Below the pieces are notes generated by a model. It was not told the DNA's origin, ran no database searches, and was given only the letters and a program-made list of their open reading frames with translations. Shown here in pieces: positions 32,701 to 43,238 of a stretch of 64,000 nucleotides of DNA; the stretch's first letter is position 1, and each line of letters opens with the position of its first letter. A program made the position numbers and the translations under genes. The stretch comes from Sciurus carolinensis (lineage: Eukaryota; Chordata; Mammalia; Rodentia; Sciuridae): NCBI RefSeq assembly GCF_902686445.1, contig NC_062213.1, forward strand, positions 41,800,741 through 41,864,740, in the 5' to 3' direction.

Positions 32701-33671
32701 TGAGCTGTAGTGTTAAGTCGTTTATTTGTTGCTTTCTACTTGTTTTGTTGAATGCACCCCGTGAAATAAATCTTCCTCTAAGTACTGCTTTCATAGTGTC
32801 CCAGAGATTTTGATATGATGTGTCTTTGTTCTCGTTTACTTTTGAGAATTTTTTTATTTCCCTCCTGATGTCTTCTGTTATCCATTCATCATATAATAGC
32901 ATATTATTTAATCTCCAGGTATTGGAGAAGTTTCTGTTTTTTATTCTGTCATTTATTTCTAATTTCAGTCCATTATGATCTGATAGAATACAAGGTAGTA
33001 ACTCTATCTTCTTGTATTTGTTAACAGTAGCTTTGTGGCATAAAATATGATCTATTTTAGAGAAGGATCCATGTGCTGCTGAGAAGAAAGTGTATTTGCT
33101 CTTTGTTGGATGGTATATTAATATATGTCCGTTAAATCTAAATTGTTGATTGTGTTATTGAGATCTATGATTTCTTTATTCAATTTTTGTTGGAGGATCT
33201 GTCTAGTGGTGAGAGAGGTGTGTTAAAATTGCCTAGTATTATTGTGTTGTGGTCTATTTGATTTCTGGAATTAAGAAGGATTTGTTTGACGTACATGGAT
33301 GAGCCGATGTTCGGGGCATAGACATTTATGATTGTTATGTCTTGCTGATTTATGCTTCCCTTAAGCAGTATGTAATGTCCTTCTTTATCCCTTCTGACTA
33401 GTTTTGGCTTGAAGTTCACATTATCTGAAATGAGGATGGATACTCCAGCTTTTTTGCTGTGTCCATGTGCATGCTATATTTTTTCCCATCCTTTCACCTT
33501 TAGTCTATGGGTATCTCTTTCTATGAGACGAGTCTCTTGCAGGCAGAATATTGTTGGATTTTTCTTTTTAATCCAATCTGCCAGTCTGTGTCTTTTGATT
33601 GATGAATTCAGGCCATTGACATTCAGGGTTATTATTGAGATATGATTTGTATTCCCAGTCATTTGGCTCAT
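29741..33671 (-). pseudogene. L1 ORF2, long but broken, with read-through C-terminus
   Basis: ORF2 starts at ATG 33671 (MSQMTGNTNHISIITLNVNG). A nonsense codon (Tyr to TAG) lies at about 33474, after KVKGWEKI. A one-base A deletion near 33190 shifts the frame at DRSSNKN. From 32902 a single frame of 1053 codons runs to 29741, holding [33 protein letters not shown] and the [18 protein letters not shown] motif. GTRQ is altered to RTRQ. The ancestral stop after SLISG is bypassed by a one-base insertion near 29855. The frame then reads through a telomere-like repeat, adding a Leu-Gly alternating tail (residues about 1026-1042). Confidence 0.9.
29779..29822. repeat. Telomere-like (CCCTAA)n tract in L1 3' UTR
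   Basis: About seven units of CCCTAA or one-base variants (ccctaaa, cctaa, ccctaatg). On the L1 sense strand this is TTAGGG-rich, occupying the guanine-rich polypurine region of the 3' UTR. Equivalent degraded tracts lie at 3466-3503 and 21951-21983. Confidence 0.93.
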
Positions 33672-33718
33672 TTTTGTGTTTTGACATGATTTGGTTTCTC
33701 CTTTATTTGGATATTCCT

Positions 33719-34735
33719 TTAGGCTAATTCCTCCCATTGCTGATTTGCATCGTTGTTTTTCATCTCTTCCTCATGGAATATTTTGCTGAGAATGTTCTGT
33801 AATGCCGACTTTCTTTTTGTAAATTCCTTTAGCTTTTGTTTATTATGGAAGGATCTTATTTCATCGTCAAATTTGAAGGTAAGTTTTGCTGGGTATAAGA
33901 TTCTTGGTTGGTATCCATTTTCTTTCAGGGCTTGGTAAATGTTGTTCCAGGCCCTTCTAGCTTTTAGGGTGTGGATTGAAAAATCTGCTGATATTCTTAT
34001 TGGTTTCCCCCTGAATGTAATTTGATTCTTTTCTCTTATGGCCTTTAAAATTCTGTCTTTATTTTGTATGTTAGGTATTTTCATAATAATGTGTCTTGGT
34101 GTGGGTCTGTTGTAATTTTGTATATTTGGAATCCTGTTAGCCTCTTGTATCTGGTTTTCCATTTCATTCTTCAGATTTGGGAAATTTTCTGATATTATTT
34201 CATTGAATAGATTGATTATTCCTTTGGTTTGTTTCTCTAAACCTTCCTTAATCCCAATAATTCTTAAGTTTGGCCTTTTCATGATATCCCATAATTCTTG
34301 TAGATTCTGTTCATGATTTCTTACCATCTTCTCTATTTGTTCAACTTTGTTTTCAAGGTTAAATATTTTGTCTTCAGTGTCTGAGGTTCTGTCTTCCAGG
34401 TGTTCTATCCTATTGGTTATGCTTTCTATGGAGTTTTTAACTTGGTTTATTGTTTCCTTCATTTCAAGAATTTTTTTTTTCAGTATCTCTAACTCTTTAT
34501 TGAAATGATCTCTTGCTTCCTGTATTTGGTCTTTTAACTGTTGATTGGTGCGATCATTTAATGCCTGCATTTGCTCTTTCATCTCCTCCTTCAATGCCTG
34601 CATTTGCTCTTTCATCTCCTCATTTGCTTCCCTGATTGTTTTAATTATGTACATTCTGAACTCCATTTCTGACATTTCTTCTGCTGTGCTATCATTGGGT
34701 TTTATTGATATAGTATCTAGGTTTGTTTGGGACAT
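33719..34735 (-). CDS. L1 ORF1 protein, 338 residues, intact frame
   Basis: ORF1p is the L1 RNA-binding protein that forms trimers and packages L1 RNA in cytoplasmic ribonucleoprotein particles. The frame is uninterrupted, at a typical mammalian length (human 338). Residues 1-23 are a variable head, about 24-150 a long coiled coil (ESITNRIEHLEDRTSDTED), about 154-250 the RRM (RPNLRIIGIKEG; RPTPRHIIMKIP; NKDRILKAIREK), and about 251-338 the C-terminal domain (KARRAWNNIYQALKENGYQPR; YPAKLTF). The start MSQTNLDT matches the start in the other L1. An 11-residue tandem duplication (EEMKEQMQALK/N, residues 39-49 and 50-60) is present here but not in the other copy. ORF2 begins 47 bases downstream. 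The partner ORF2 is broken, so any activity would have to be in trans. Confidence 0.93.
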   Translation of the reverse strand: MSQTNLDTISIKPNDSTAEEMSEMEFRMYIIKTIREANEEMKEQMQALKEEMKEQMQALNDRTNQQLKDQIQEARDHFNKELEILKKKILEMKETINQVKNSIESITNRIEHLEDRTSDTEDKIFNLENKVEQIEKMVRNHEQNLQELWDIMKRPNLRIIGIKEGLEKQTKGIINLFNEIISENFPNLKNEMENQIQEANRIPNIQNYNRPTPRHIIMKIPNIQNKDRILKAIREKNQITFRGKPIRISADFSIHTLKARRAWNNIYQALKENGYQPRILYPAKLTFKFDDEIRSFHNKQKLKEFTKRKSALQNILSKIFHEEEMKNNDANQQWEELA

Positions 34736-35130
34736 TTTCTTCCCTTGTTTTCTCCTATTGGTCAGATGTCAGTGGGACCCTGAGATATTGCAGATTTCCT
34801 CTATTGGCTTATAGTGTCCCGGTAGATTTCCAGTGTATCACCTCCCAGCCTTCAGTAGCCTGAAGTCTTGGAGGAACTTGATAATGCAGTGCTTCCAAAG
34901 AAAGCTGCCCCTAGCCCCCTACTGGTTCCAGGGCTTGGAGCTGGCTCTGTGCGGAAAGGCTCTCCCTGGGCTGTCTGCTCCAGGAAGCTGACCATGGAAG
35001 GAGTCTGCCACTGGAGGAAGCAGGGCTGCTTGGAGAAGTCTCTGGCTGTCCTGCCCTGGTCCCAGAGGCTGCCTGCGGGCTGGAGCTTGCCGCTGGCTCC
35101 GGGACTTGGAGCTGGCTCTGTGCAGAAAAG
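34736..35130 (-). promoter_or_regulatory. L1 5' UTR, short GC-rich variant
   Basis: The first ~130 bases upstream of ORF1 match the L1 at 21546 (plus strand 'cctgaagtcttggagga' and 'ttgataatgcag'). Beyond that the sequences differ. This one contains a repeated 'gcttggagctggctctgtgc' phrase (34933 and 35108) and no 130-bp monomers. The end at 35130 abuts the TSD. Confidence 0.7.
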
Positions 35131-35145
35131 CTTGTCTCATTTTTT
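35131..35145. repeat. Right target-site duplication of L1 (CTTGTCTCATTTTTT)
   Basis: An exact partner of 29570-29584. Confidence 0.88.
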
Positions 35146-35880
35146 AAGAGTTTTTGAGAGTTTTTAAAGTTGTGATAAAACATGCATAGCATAAAATTCA
35201 CCATGTTGACTATTTTTGAATGTACTGCACTGTGGCATTAAATACATTCATGTGGTTGAAAATTTTTTCTGAAGATTTTAAAGATTTACTTTTCACTTTT
35301 ATGTCCATCTGGAAATAATTTTAGAAAATTGAGTGAAGTGAAGATCTATTTTCACTTTTCCCCACACAGATAACCATTTCCCCGGCATAGTTTTATTGAT
35401 TAAATTATTCTTTTCTCTCTGGCCTTAATTTTTAATTTTGCTTAAATATTGGTTCCATATATGCAAAGATCAATTTCGGAATTCATTTTTCTTGTGTATT
35501 CTCTCCCTGTGCCAAACTACATTGTCTTAATTGCTGTAGCACCTTATTTTCCCTGTACCTTCACTATCAGACTCTTTTTCAAAATTTTCTTGACCTTTCT
35601 CAGGCAATGGCCTTTGTATCTAGTTCCAATACCAAGTTGTCCAAATCCATGAGAATCCTTGTCATGAATTAGATTGAAGTTGTATGTAGGTTAATTTGAA
35701 GGAAAAAAGAAAAAAAAACCTGAGTATTCCTATCCATGAATATGGTCTACTTCTTTGATAATTTAGATATTCCCTAATATCTTTTGATGAAGTTTTATAA
35801 TTTTCTCCACAAAGCTCCTATATAGCTTTTGCTATGTGTATTTGTGTTATTCATTTTGGATAGATAACTTATATTTTCAC
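35146..35880 (-). mobile_element. Ancient L1M, right part
   Basis: 35170-35260 resembles an antisense old L1 3' UTR ('cataaaattcaccatgttga', 'cattcatgtggttgaaa'). 35262-35880 resembles antisense ORF2 ('cttttatgtccatctgg', 'cataaccat'-like, 'ttaattgctgtagcacctta', 'gaatatggtctacttctttg'). It was probably continuous with 29245-29569 before the younger L1 inserted. Confidence 0.6.
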
Positions 35881-35900
35881 ATTGTCATTATAAGTAATAT

Positions 35901-36027
35901 ATTTTAAAATTTTTTTAGTCATTGATGAATCTTTATTTTATTTATTTATATGCAGTGCTGAGAATTGAACCCAGGGCCTCATACATGCTAGGGAAATGTT
36001 CTACCACTGAGCCACAACCCTAGCCCC
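35901..36027 (-). mobile_element. ID-related SINE with extended 3' part
   Basis: The ID body reads on the plus strand as 'tgctgagaattgaacccagg', 'cctcatacatgctaggg' and 'ctaccactgagccacaac'. It is preceded by an extra ~40-base segment ('attgatgaatctttatttta') shared with the SINE at 52187. A perfect 11-bp TSD, ATAAGTAATAT, lies at 35890-35900 and 36028-36038. Confidence 0.88.
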
Positions 36028-36119
36028 ATAAGTAATATAGTTTTAAAGTCACATTTCAAACTATTTATTACTGGTATGTCGAATTTATATCTGGAAATCT
36101 AGATGAGCTCTCTAAAAAC

Positions 36120-36221
36120 TCCAAAACTTTTTACAATGGAGAAATGAGCTTAGAGATATTAATTAATTTGTCCTAATTTACAACTAGTAAGTGTTTACAC
36201 TTACTTACTAGTAAGTGTTTA
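36120..36221 (-). mobile_element. MIR fragment with local duplication/palindrome
   Basis: Antisense MIR-like text ('tttacaatggagaaatgagc', 'ttagagatattaatta', 'acaactagtaagtg') runs into a duplicated 15-mer, actagtaagtgttta, at 36183-36197 and 36207-36221. Between the copies lies an inverted 10-mer. Confidence 0.5.
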
Positions 36222-37099
36222 CCTTCCGGGGGTGGGGATAAAGATCATCTCAGAATGAGAATTTGCACATAGCCAGTTCAAAGTTCATTTTCTACCTCTT
36301 TGGCTTGTTTCTTTATTGGTTCTGCAAAGATTTATTGGAAAGCTCCAGTGAGTTCATCTAAATGCTTAGGTGCCCAGGGAAGAGGGCAGAAGGATACATA
36401 AGGAAGTGTAGAATCATCTAATCCAAGAGAAAGTAGGGCTCTTTGGGTAAATCTACCCTAAGCTTCTTAGAAATCAATCCTAAAAGTATCTCCTACAAAG
36501 CCATTTGCTCATTCCACACATCTTCTTTGAGCACCTACTAAATGACAGTTCCCATGATGCATATTAGGAACAATTGTGAGCAAACTTGCAAGGGACATAT
36601 AGGTTAGTGACAAATCATAGTAAAACAATTTTTAAAATATGTAACTACGATTGGAGACAATGCTGTAAAATGATGGGGGCCTGAGAGTATCTAGGATGAG
36701 AGTAGAACATTCTGACTTCTTATGAAGGTAGAGATCCTGATCAGTGTGTGGAACAGGAAGAGGTTCAGTGTGGGCAGAATTGAATGAGAGCATGCTGTTG
36801 TGACCCCAGACTGGAGGCTGGTGTGCTGGACTAGGCTGCATGATGTTGTAAGCCTCATTAAAGGATTTTATCCTAAGATCACCAAAAGCCACTACAGGGT
36901 TTTAAGCCTGTGAATGAGTGACGTGATCATAGCATTTTAGGAAGATCACTCATCTCTAATACAGAGTATAAATAGGATAGGGCAAAAATGTTTAAAACTA
37001 GTTAGGAAGCTATTCCTGTTCTCAGTGAGTAATAACTAGGCCTGGATTAGGCAATGGCAGAGTGTTTATTCTGTGTCAAGAGACATCCATGACTCGTCT
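36222..37099. other. Mostly unrecognised; one L2 trace
   Basis: At 36500-36600 'gctcattccacacatcttc' and 'ttgagcacctactaaatgac' look like an L2 3' end. The rest, including the minus frame at 36632-36892, has no recognisable product. Confidence 0.45.
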
Positions 37100-37255
37100 C
37101 AGTGAACCCTCTCAGCAAGAGATCCATGAGACCAGGACTACTATCGTCCCCAGGATGAAACTGAGACTTGCAGATGTTAGGCAGCTCACTCAAGTTTATA
37201 CAGTTAGGTGTTAGCCCTGGGACTGAACCCAGCTAGTTTAATCCTTAACTACTGT
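37100..37255 (-). mobile_element. MIR SINE
   Basis: The antisense MIR core is visible on the plus strand: 'tcgtccccaggatgaaactg', 'agacttgcagatgttaggca', 'gctcactcaag', and 'gggactgaacccag'. Confidence 0.7.
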
Positions 37256-37469
37256 GTGGTGGTACTGCAGTGGGTTGGGATGGGAGAGGAGGGGTGGAGG
37301 ATGACCCATGGTGCCCTTCAGATAGAATTTGAGACCTCCCAGCCAGAGAAACAAGCTGAAAAGACACACAATATAAGATGTAAGTGCTGGACCAGGAAGC
37401 CAGGAAATCCGAACCCCATCTCAAATCCATCTTACCTCCTTTACCTGGACCACATCCTCTGTTTCTTCT

Positions 37470-37610
37470 AACTTTAAGCCTCTGGGATAGTTATGTGACT
37501 TTGGATAAGTCATGGATCTCTCAGAATCTCTGCTTTTGCATCAGTAAGACAGGGGTAAACCTCTCAACTAAGATGATACATATGAAAGTGTCCTGAAAAC
37601 TTCAGAGAGG
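37470..37610 (+). mobile_element. MIR SINE
   Basis: 'ttatgtgactttggataagt', 'ctctcagaatctctgctttt' and 'gcatcagtaagacaggggta' match the MIR core. Confidence 0.7.
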
Positions 37611-39239
37611 CAGATGCAACTTGTTAACTACTTGATGACCCTCTTATGAGGCAGTTCACTGCATGGGCAGTTCCCCATGTCTGTTTCTTCATCTTGACCC
37701 GAGATCAGCTTCCCAGTGTGTTCCTTCCACTCTTGATTTGAGCTGTCAGGCACTAAATTCAATAAAGCTACTTCTTTTCCCCACAGCTCCAGGCATCAGA
37801 CACAGCTGCTGGGCAGTCAAGTTCTCTTCACACTAGGCACCAGCACCTCCTTCAAGTGCACCTCAAGCATGGAGTCCAGCCAGCAGGGCTCTCAGGAGGG
37901 TCTTGGATTGACAGTGATTGTTTACAAGGTGGCACTCAGAACCCAACACATGATGCCAAGCACTAAAGACCTGGTTCCTCTATAATTCAGACTCTGCTGC
38001 TTTTTTTGAAGCTAGAAAGTTTAGTTACGGACCCTACTAGGCTGGCAGAGGGCTTGGCAGTGGATTGGAGGAACTAATTCATTTTTACACAACCTCCTCT
38101 TGCTTTCCCAAAAGGTTCCCACATGCTACCTATTCTTAAAGGACTTATACAGACACACACACAAGGCTCTGTAGATGATCCAAATAAATCATAATAAAAA
38201 TACATAAGTGAATCTTGTCCTTTCTGTCATTGCCAAAGTCATGTGGCTTAATTTCATTTTTCAAAGTTTCTCATATTTTGGGAAGGAGGATTTTACTTGA
38301 AATTTGACAGATATGAATCAAAAGGTAAACTTAGGGTAGGGCGTAGGAGTGAAGAATGATGGGAAAAGTTTCAGCTGACTTTTATTGATAGTGGAAAAAA
38401 ATGCATTAAAAAAGTGATGCTTTTTTTCCAACATTACTTCAAAAGTGAGTTCTAATGCTTTGAAACTTGAAATTGAATGCCAAGAGCCCTCAATAAAATG
38501 AATGTGTTGTCTAAGTAAGTCAAAAAGTAAAAAGTGAGAGAATTCATAACTTTGTCTCCATCAGAGAATTCCTCCTTTTCCGCTTGAATTTGAGAAGGGA
38601 ACATTTATTAATTCTAAGATAGAAATACTTCAAACAGAGTTTTTTTTTTTTCTTTTTTTATCACTGATTCTTGCCACAAATCTACTAACTAGAAACCAAG
38701 ATATTTGATTAAATTCTAGCCCAGTGGAGTGCTTAGGTGGTGATAGACTAGGTGAATATAAAACCACTGGAATAGCCAGATGCTTTTCACTGTAACATAA
38801 AACCCAGATATAAGTAATGAAAAATTCCCTTTTGCTTCATTTCTCAACGTGCTATCTTCACATTAGTAGATCACGTGTGTGCTTTCTTTTCTCCGTTGGT
38901 AGCATTATGACAGTTTTTTTTCCACACATTCAGGATTTAATAACTTCAAGTACTGTCAACATGCTGTTGCTGAGAGCTCAGGTTCCATTCCGCGTGCTGC
39001 TAGCCAACTGAAGACTTCTTGGAGGAGATGCCAAATATGTTTGATGCTAACTCAGTTGAAATAAAACAAGACGCTCATAAAAATAACTTGCCATAAACCA
39101 GTCCCTCTGGGCTCAGCAAAAGGAGATGTATAGCCAGTACTTTTAGATTTGGGCTGGAGCAGACAGATTGTGTGTCCTTCAAGATGTCTTTCCTGGATAC
39201 ATCCAGAAGGGGCTTCACCAGGGAAAGAAAGGGGCCTCA
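37611..39239. other. Low-copy DNA, no gene recognised
   Basis: At 37767-37785 a pyrimidine tract plus cag resembles a splice acceptor, followed by 61 open codons to a TAA at 37968. Without a donor, homology or transcript support this is not called as an exon. The rest is AT-rich with no recognised repeat. Confidence 0.45.
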
Positions 39240-39254
39240 AAGATAGGTGACCCC

Positions 39255-39940
39255 CTCATACATTGCTGATGGGACTGCAAATTGGTGCAACCATTCTGGA
39301 AAGCAGTATGGAGATTCCTTAGAAAACTTGGAATGGAACCACCATTTGACCCAGTTATCCCACTCCTCGGTATATACCCAAAGGACTTAAAATCAGCATA
39401 CTACAGTGACACAGTCACATCAATGTTTATAGCATCTCAATTCACAATAGCTAAACTATGGAACCAACCTAGGCGCCCTTCAACAGATGAATGGATAAAG
39501 AAAATTTGGTATATATACACAATGGAATGTTAATTAGCCATAATGAAAAATGAAATTATGGCATTTTGCCAGCAAATGAATAGAACTGGAGAATATCATG
39601 CTAAGTGAAATAAGCCAGTCCCAAAAAACCAAAGGCTGAATGTTTTCTCTGATATGTGGATGCTAACCCATAACAAGGGAAGAAAAGGAGGTAAAGTACA
39701 GAAGTTCATTGGATTAGACAAAAGAAAAATAAAGGGAAGGGAGAGGAAATGGGAATAGGAAAGGCAGTAGAATGAATTGGACATAACTTTCCTATGCTCA
39801 TATGTGAATACATGATCAGTTTAACTCCACATCATGGACAACCACAAGAATGGGATCAGAATTGGAATGGATTGCACTCCATGTATGTATAATATGTCAA
39901 AATACATCCTACTGTCATGGGTATCTAAAAACAAAAACAA
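39255..39940 (+). mobile_element. 5'-truncated L1 (ORF2 C-terminus plus 3' UTR)
   Basis: A frame at 39282-39533 encodes the ORF2 C-terminus ([56 protein letters not shown]) and stops early at TAA within the YYSAI motif. The 3' UTR has no telomere-like tract and belongs with the element at 372 rather than with the young L1s. Flanks carry a near-perfect 15-bp TSD (aaga(t/c)aggtgacccc) at 39240-39254 and 39939-39953. Confidence 0.9.
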
Positions 39941-39953
39941 GACAGGTGACCCC

Positions 39954-41079
39954 ATTTCACACAAGGACGATGTGTCTTCAGCAATAAGTTAGGTACTGGG
40001 GACTTGAGCTGTATGGTCCCATAGAAACATCAGTGATAAACATGTAGGCCTTTAATTAATTAGCATACTCAATCTTTGCTGAGATTATATCACGGTCATA
40101 CTTTCAAAGCCTGTCATCGACAGGTCATCTCAACTAGAGCTGGAAGGGTGACAGAAGCTTCTGTGTCTACATCCACGCAGGGGGTAGTTGACCAGGTGAG
40201 TCCTATGTGAAGAAAGCTGCCATCTCCCCTAAGTCTTCTCTTTTCTGAGCCACACATCCAAACGCAGCCAGTGCAATGGTGGTTTTCAGACCCTTTCTAA
40301 GTCAGGATGTCATTCCTGAAATGTGGAGGTCCCAATTATAGCAGCTGAAGTGTCCCTGACTAGTGCAGAGAATCCTGTGGCCATGCTTCCCCTGCAGTTC
40401 TGCTCTAGGCAGTCTAAGAAGTTCTTTGCTTTGGGAAGTCATAGCAAACTATGAGGTCACATCTGGTTGGACACACACACTTAGGGTCTAGAGTACATTA
40501 AAAGAAAAATATCCGTGATGACCCCCCAATGCCCCTGATCATTTCCTGTGGCAAGAAGAAGAATCCACCATATGAAAATGGGAAAGGGAGAAAGGGGATA
40601 CACCTTGACAGGGAGACGACTCTGTGCGAGGACTCCCATGAAGTGCTTTCCCTTCCTTGTCTCTTTTTACTCCAAGGACCCTGGGAAGCACATATCATTT
40701 TAGTTCCCATGTGCATTTGTTCTGAAACAAGTTTGACTACAAATAACAGATGGACTAACAAAGACTTAAAGATAGAGATCTGTTTGTCTGGCAAAAGAAG
40801 TCAGCCTGGGGCTTCTCAGGAGCTCTGTGGGTCATGAGAGACCAGACCCTTTCTGCCATCCCTTATCTGTAGATCTTTGTCCCCACATCTGCCACCTTAT
40901 GACAAGGAGATGGTTGCTGCCCTACCTGGCAATACATCCAGGTTCCAGAGTGGAAGCAGTAGAAAAGGCAAAGGCGGAAGTTCCCAAAACTGAGCGGAGC
41001 CCACTGATGAATTTGTCTTCTAAAGTAGTGCCCAGGCGCAGAGAGATGACCGGAATGACAAAGGCTTTTACTTGGTGAG
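39954..41079. other. Low-copy DNA, no gene recognised
   Basis: At 40718-41010, 'gactacaaataacagatgg' and what follows look like an old interspersed repeat also hinted at near 47585, 52625 and 63740. I could not name it. Confidence 0.4.
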
Positions 41080-41290
41080 ATTTTACAATGTGCCAGGAGC
41101 TGTGTTAAGTGTGTCACATCTGTCATCTCATCTGATGCTCACCCATCTCTAGGACAGGTTTCCTATCATCCTTACTTTTCAGGTAAAAGCTCAAGGCCCA
41201 ATGAAAGTAACTGTTTGCCCCCAGTCACATACATGTGTAAGGGCAGGGCTAGGCTGTAATCCAGGTGATATCCTATGACATTCGTGTCCC
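41080..41290 (-). mobile_element. MIR-type SINE relic
   Basis: Traces include 'tacaatgtgccaggagctgt', 'catctcatctgatgctcacc', 'cttacttttcaggtaaaagc' and 'gcccccagtcacata', matching an antisense MIR. Confidence 0.6.
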
Positions 41291-42202
41291 TTACTGAGTG
41301 TGGCAAAACAGAAATTAGCAAGAAGCAGTAGACTTGCAAGTAGGCTTACACGCAGATGCCCGCCCCTGCAAATACACATGCCAAGTGGAATTTCTGAAGC
41401 TAAGCAAGGGATATTGCGCTCATCTCTTCTAATTTACATTTTGTTCTGTCAGCCCAACATTTTAACCTGCTGAGATATTTTTTAGGCTGGAAAACCAGTG
41501 CAAAGCAAAGGATTAAAGAACTTTAATTCTATGGCAGGCAGCCACAACTGGTAGACAGGGCACACCTTCCTATAAAATTAAAAGTCAATGGAAGTTACAA
41601 TTTTAAAAAATTGGCATTAAAGTTACTTTCTTCTGGTTGTTCACAAATGAAACATGCTGTGCTGGTTTCTAAAAACCAAGAAGCCTGGAGAGAAATTTAT
41701 GACTTCAAAACAAAATTTAGAGGTTGAGGGATTTAGCAGTTTGCAAAGAGCATAGAGCTAAGCCTCTGAGAAAAGCAGTTCAAAATGTCCCAGCCTCAAG
41801 TGCTAAGGTCTTTTTCAAAAGTCCCTACAGAAGCTCTAAGGCATCTGGAAGGACAGAAATAATGAGAGAAATGTTAAAGACATCTTTCCACTGGAAGCTG
41901 GTGCTTGCAAGGCAGGGTGTTTCCCCTTAGGAGTGTGCTCAGCCGTTACGTGAATCAGGCATTTCTCAGGAGTCACAGGTTTGTCATCCTCCTCCTTATT
42001 TTTATTTTTATTTTATTTTTCCGTCTCAGGGAATTTGTCCAAGATTTGTAGCCAGCAGTCTCTGCCACATTTTCTCCCAGTCCCAAGTCATGCATCCATA
42101 TATGGAAGTCCTTATCACAAAGCTAACTCCCTGGCTAGAGAGTGTCCAGTGTATTGTGGTCTTTATGCTAAGTTGTCCTAAGGAAGAAATGGCAACAACA
42201 GG
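41291..42202. other. No recognisable feature (low-copy DNA)
   Basis: No gene or named repeat was recognised. Confidence 0.5.
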
Positions 42203-42213
42203 GGAGAGAGAGA

Positions 42214-42269
<56 letters not shown>

Positions 42270-42275
42270 AAGAAA
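42203..42275. repeat. (GA)n microsatellite with GAAA interruptions
   Basis: A 73-base purine run, mostly GA. It produces Arg-Glu and Ser-Leu shadow frames. Confidence 0.97.
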
Positions 42276-42906
42276 CTGGCCTTCAGAGCTGCTAGAACAT
42301 CATTTGACAAGTTCAAAGTTGAGGTTTTATCCCACTCCGTGGTTCTTGGTTTGTAAAGTAAATTTTTGCTATTTAGCAAGGAATATTCACTTATTGCCTA
42401 GGCATGATTCAAGACTTTTCTCAAAATGAAGGATTTCAAATCCCCTCCACATTTGGATACTTTCCTTGCTTAGGCAGCCGCAGCACAGGGTTAGAGAGAA
42501 TTACTCAGTCACAAGGTTAGTACAGCTTAAATAAATGGAAATCAAGCAGAGACTTTCGCTGTTCAAAGAATTCTCCCATCTTTTTGTCCGCATGCAACCT
42601 CATTCCTTTAACGAGAAACCGAAGGTCCCAAGGGGCAAGTCATTTGCTTGGGAATACACAGTGAGCACCACTCTGCACTCGAACACTCTCAGCGGCTCCC
42701 ATTGAGTGAACTCTCAAGTCCAAACGCCTTGGAACAGAATTGAGAGATTAACGAACATTGAATAGTCATTTTTCCATTCAGGTATCTGTGGTTAGGCACC
42801 ACGAGGGGCAAAGTTGAATAAGACATGGTATTGGAGAGCTAATCTAAGTGATGGGATCTGTCATCAAACAAATAACTAATTATAGTAAGTGTCCTGTTGC
42901 TCAGGA
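42276..42906. other. No recognisable feature; possible MIR trace
   Basis: 'cctcattcctttaacgagaa' to 'gcaagtcatttgcttgg' at about 42598-42655 is MIR-like. The remainder is unassigned. Confidence 0.4.
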
Positions 42907-43238
42907 GGTTATGGTAAAATAACACAGAATGGGAGACTTGAACACCAGACACCTATTTCTCACAGTTCTGGAGGACTGGAAGACCGATCAAGGTGCTAGT
43001 AAGTACAGTTCCTGGTCAGGGCCCTCTCCCTGGCTTATAGATGGGCCATGGTCTTGCTGTGGTTTTCCCTGGATAAGTGGCGAGAGAGAAAGAAAAAGGA
43101 GAGAGTTCTGTCTTCCTCTTCTAAGGGGAGAGCTCCATCCTCATGACCTCATCTATACCTAGTTACTCCCAAAGGCCCCATCTCCAGACACCATATATTG
43201 GGGGTTAGGGTTTCAACATATGAATTTTCAGACCATTA
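42907..43238 (-). mobile_element. MaLR (MST/MLT1-type) LTR
   Basis: Antisense LTR hallmarks: 'tatttctcacagttctggag', 'gactggaagaccgatcaagg', 'ccctctccctggcttataga', 'catgacctcatctatacc', 'cccaaaggccccatctccag', and 'gggggttagggtttcaacat'. Confidence 0.82.

Larger units (their letters stand above)
29585..35130 (-). mobile_element. Nearly full-length L1 with intact ORF1
   Basis: The minus-strand order is 5' UTR (35130-34736, about 395 bases), ORF1 (34735-33719), a 47-base gap, ORF2 (33671-29855 ancestral) and 3' UTR to 29585 with A tail. A perfect 15-bp TSD surrounds the 5546-base element. The 5' UTR is short and mostly unlike that of the L1 at 21546, sharing only the ORF1-proximal block. This copy is therefore either truncated or from a subfamily with another promoter. 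Confidence 0.93.
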
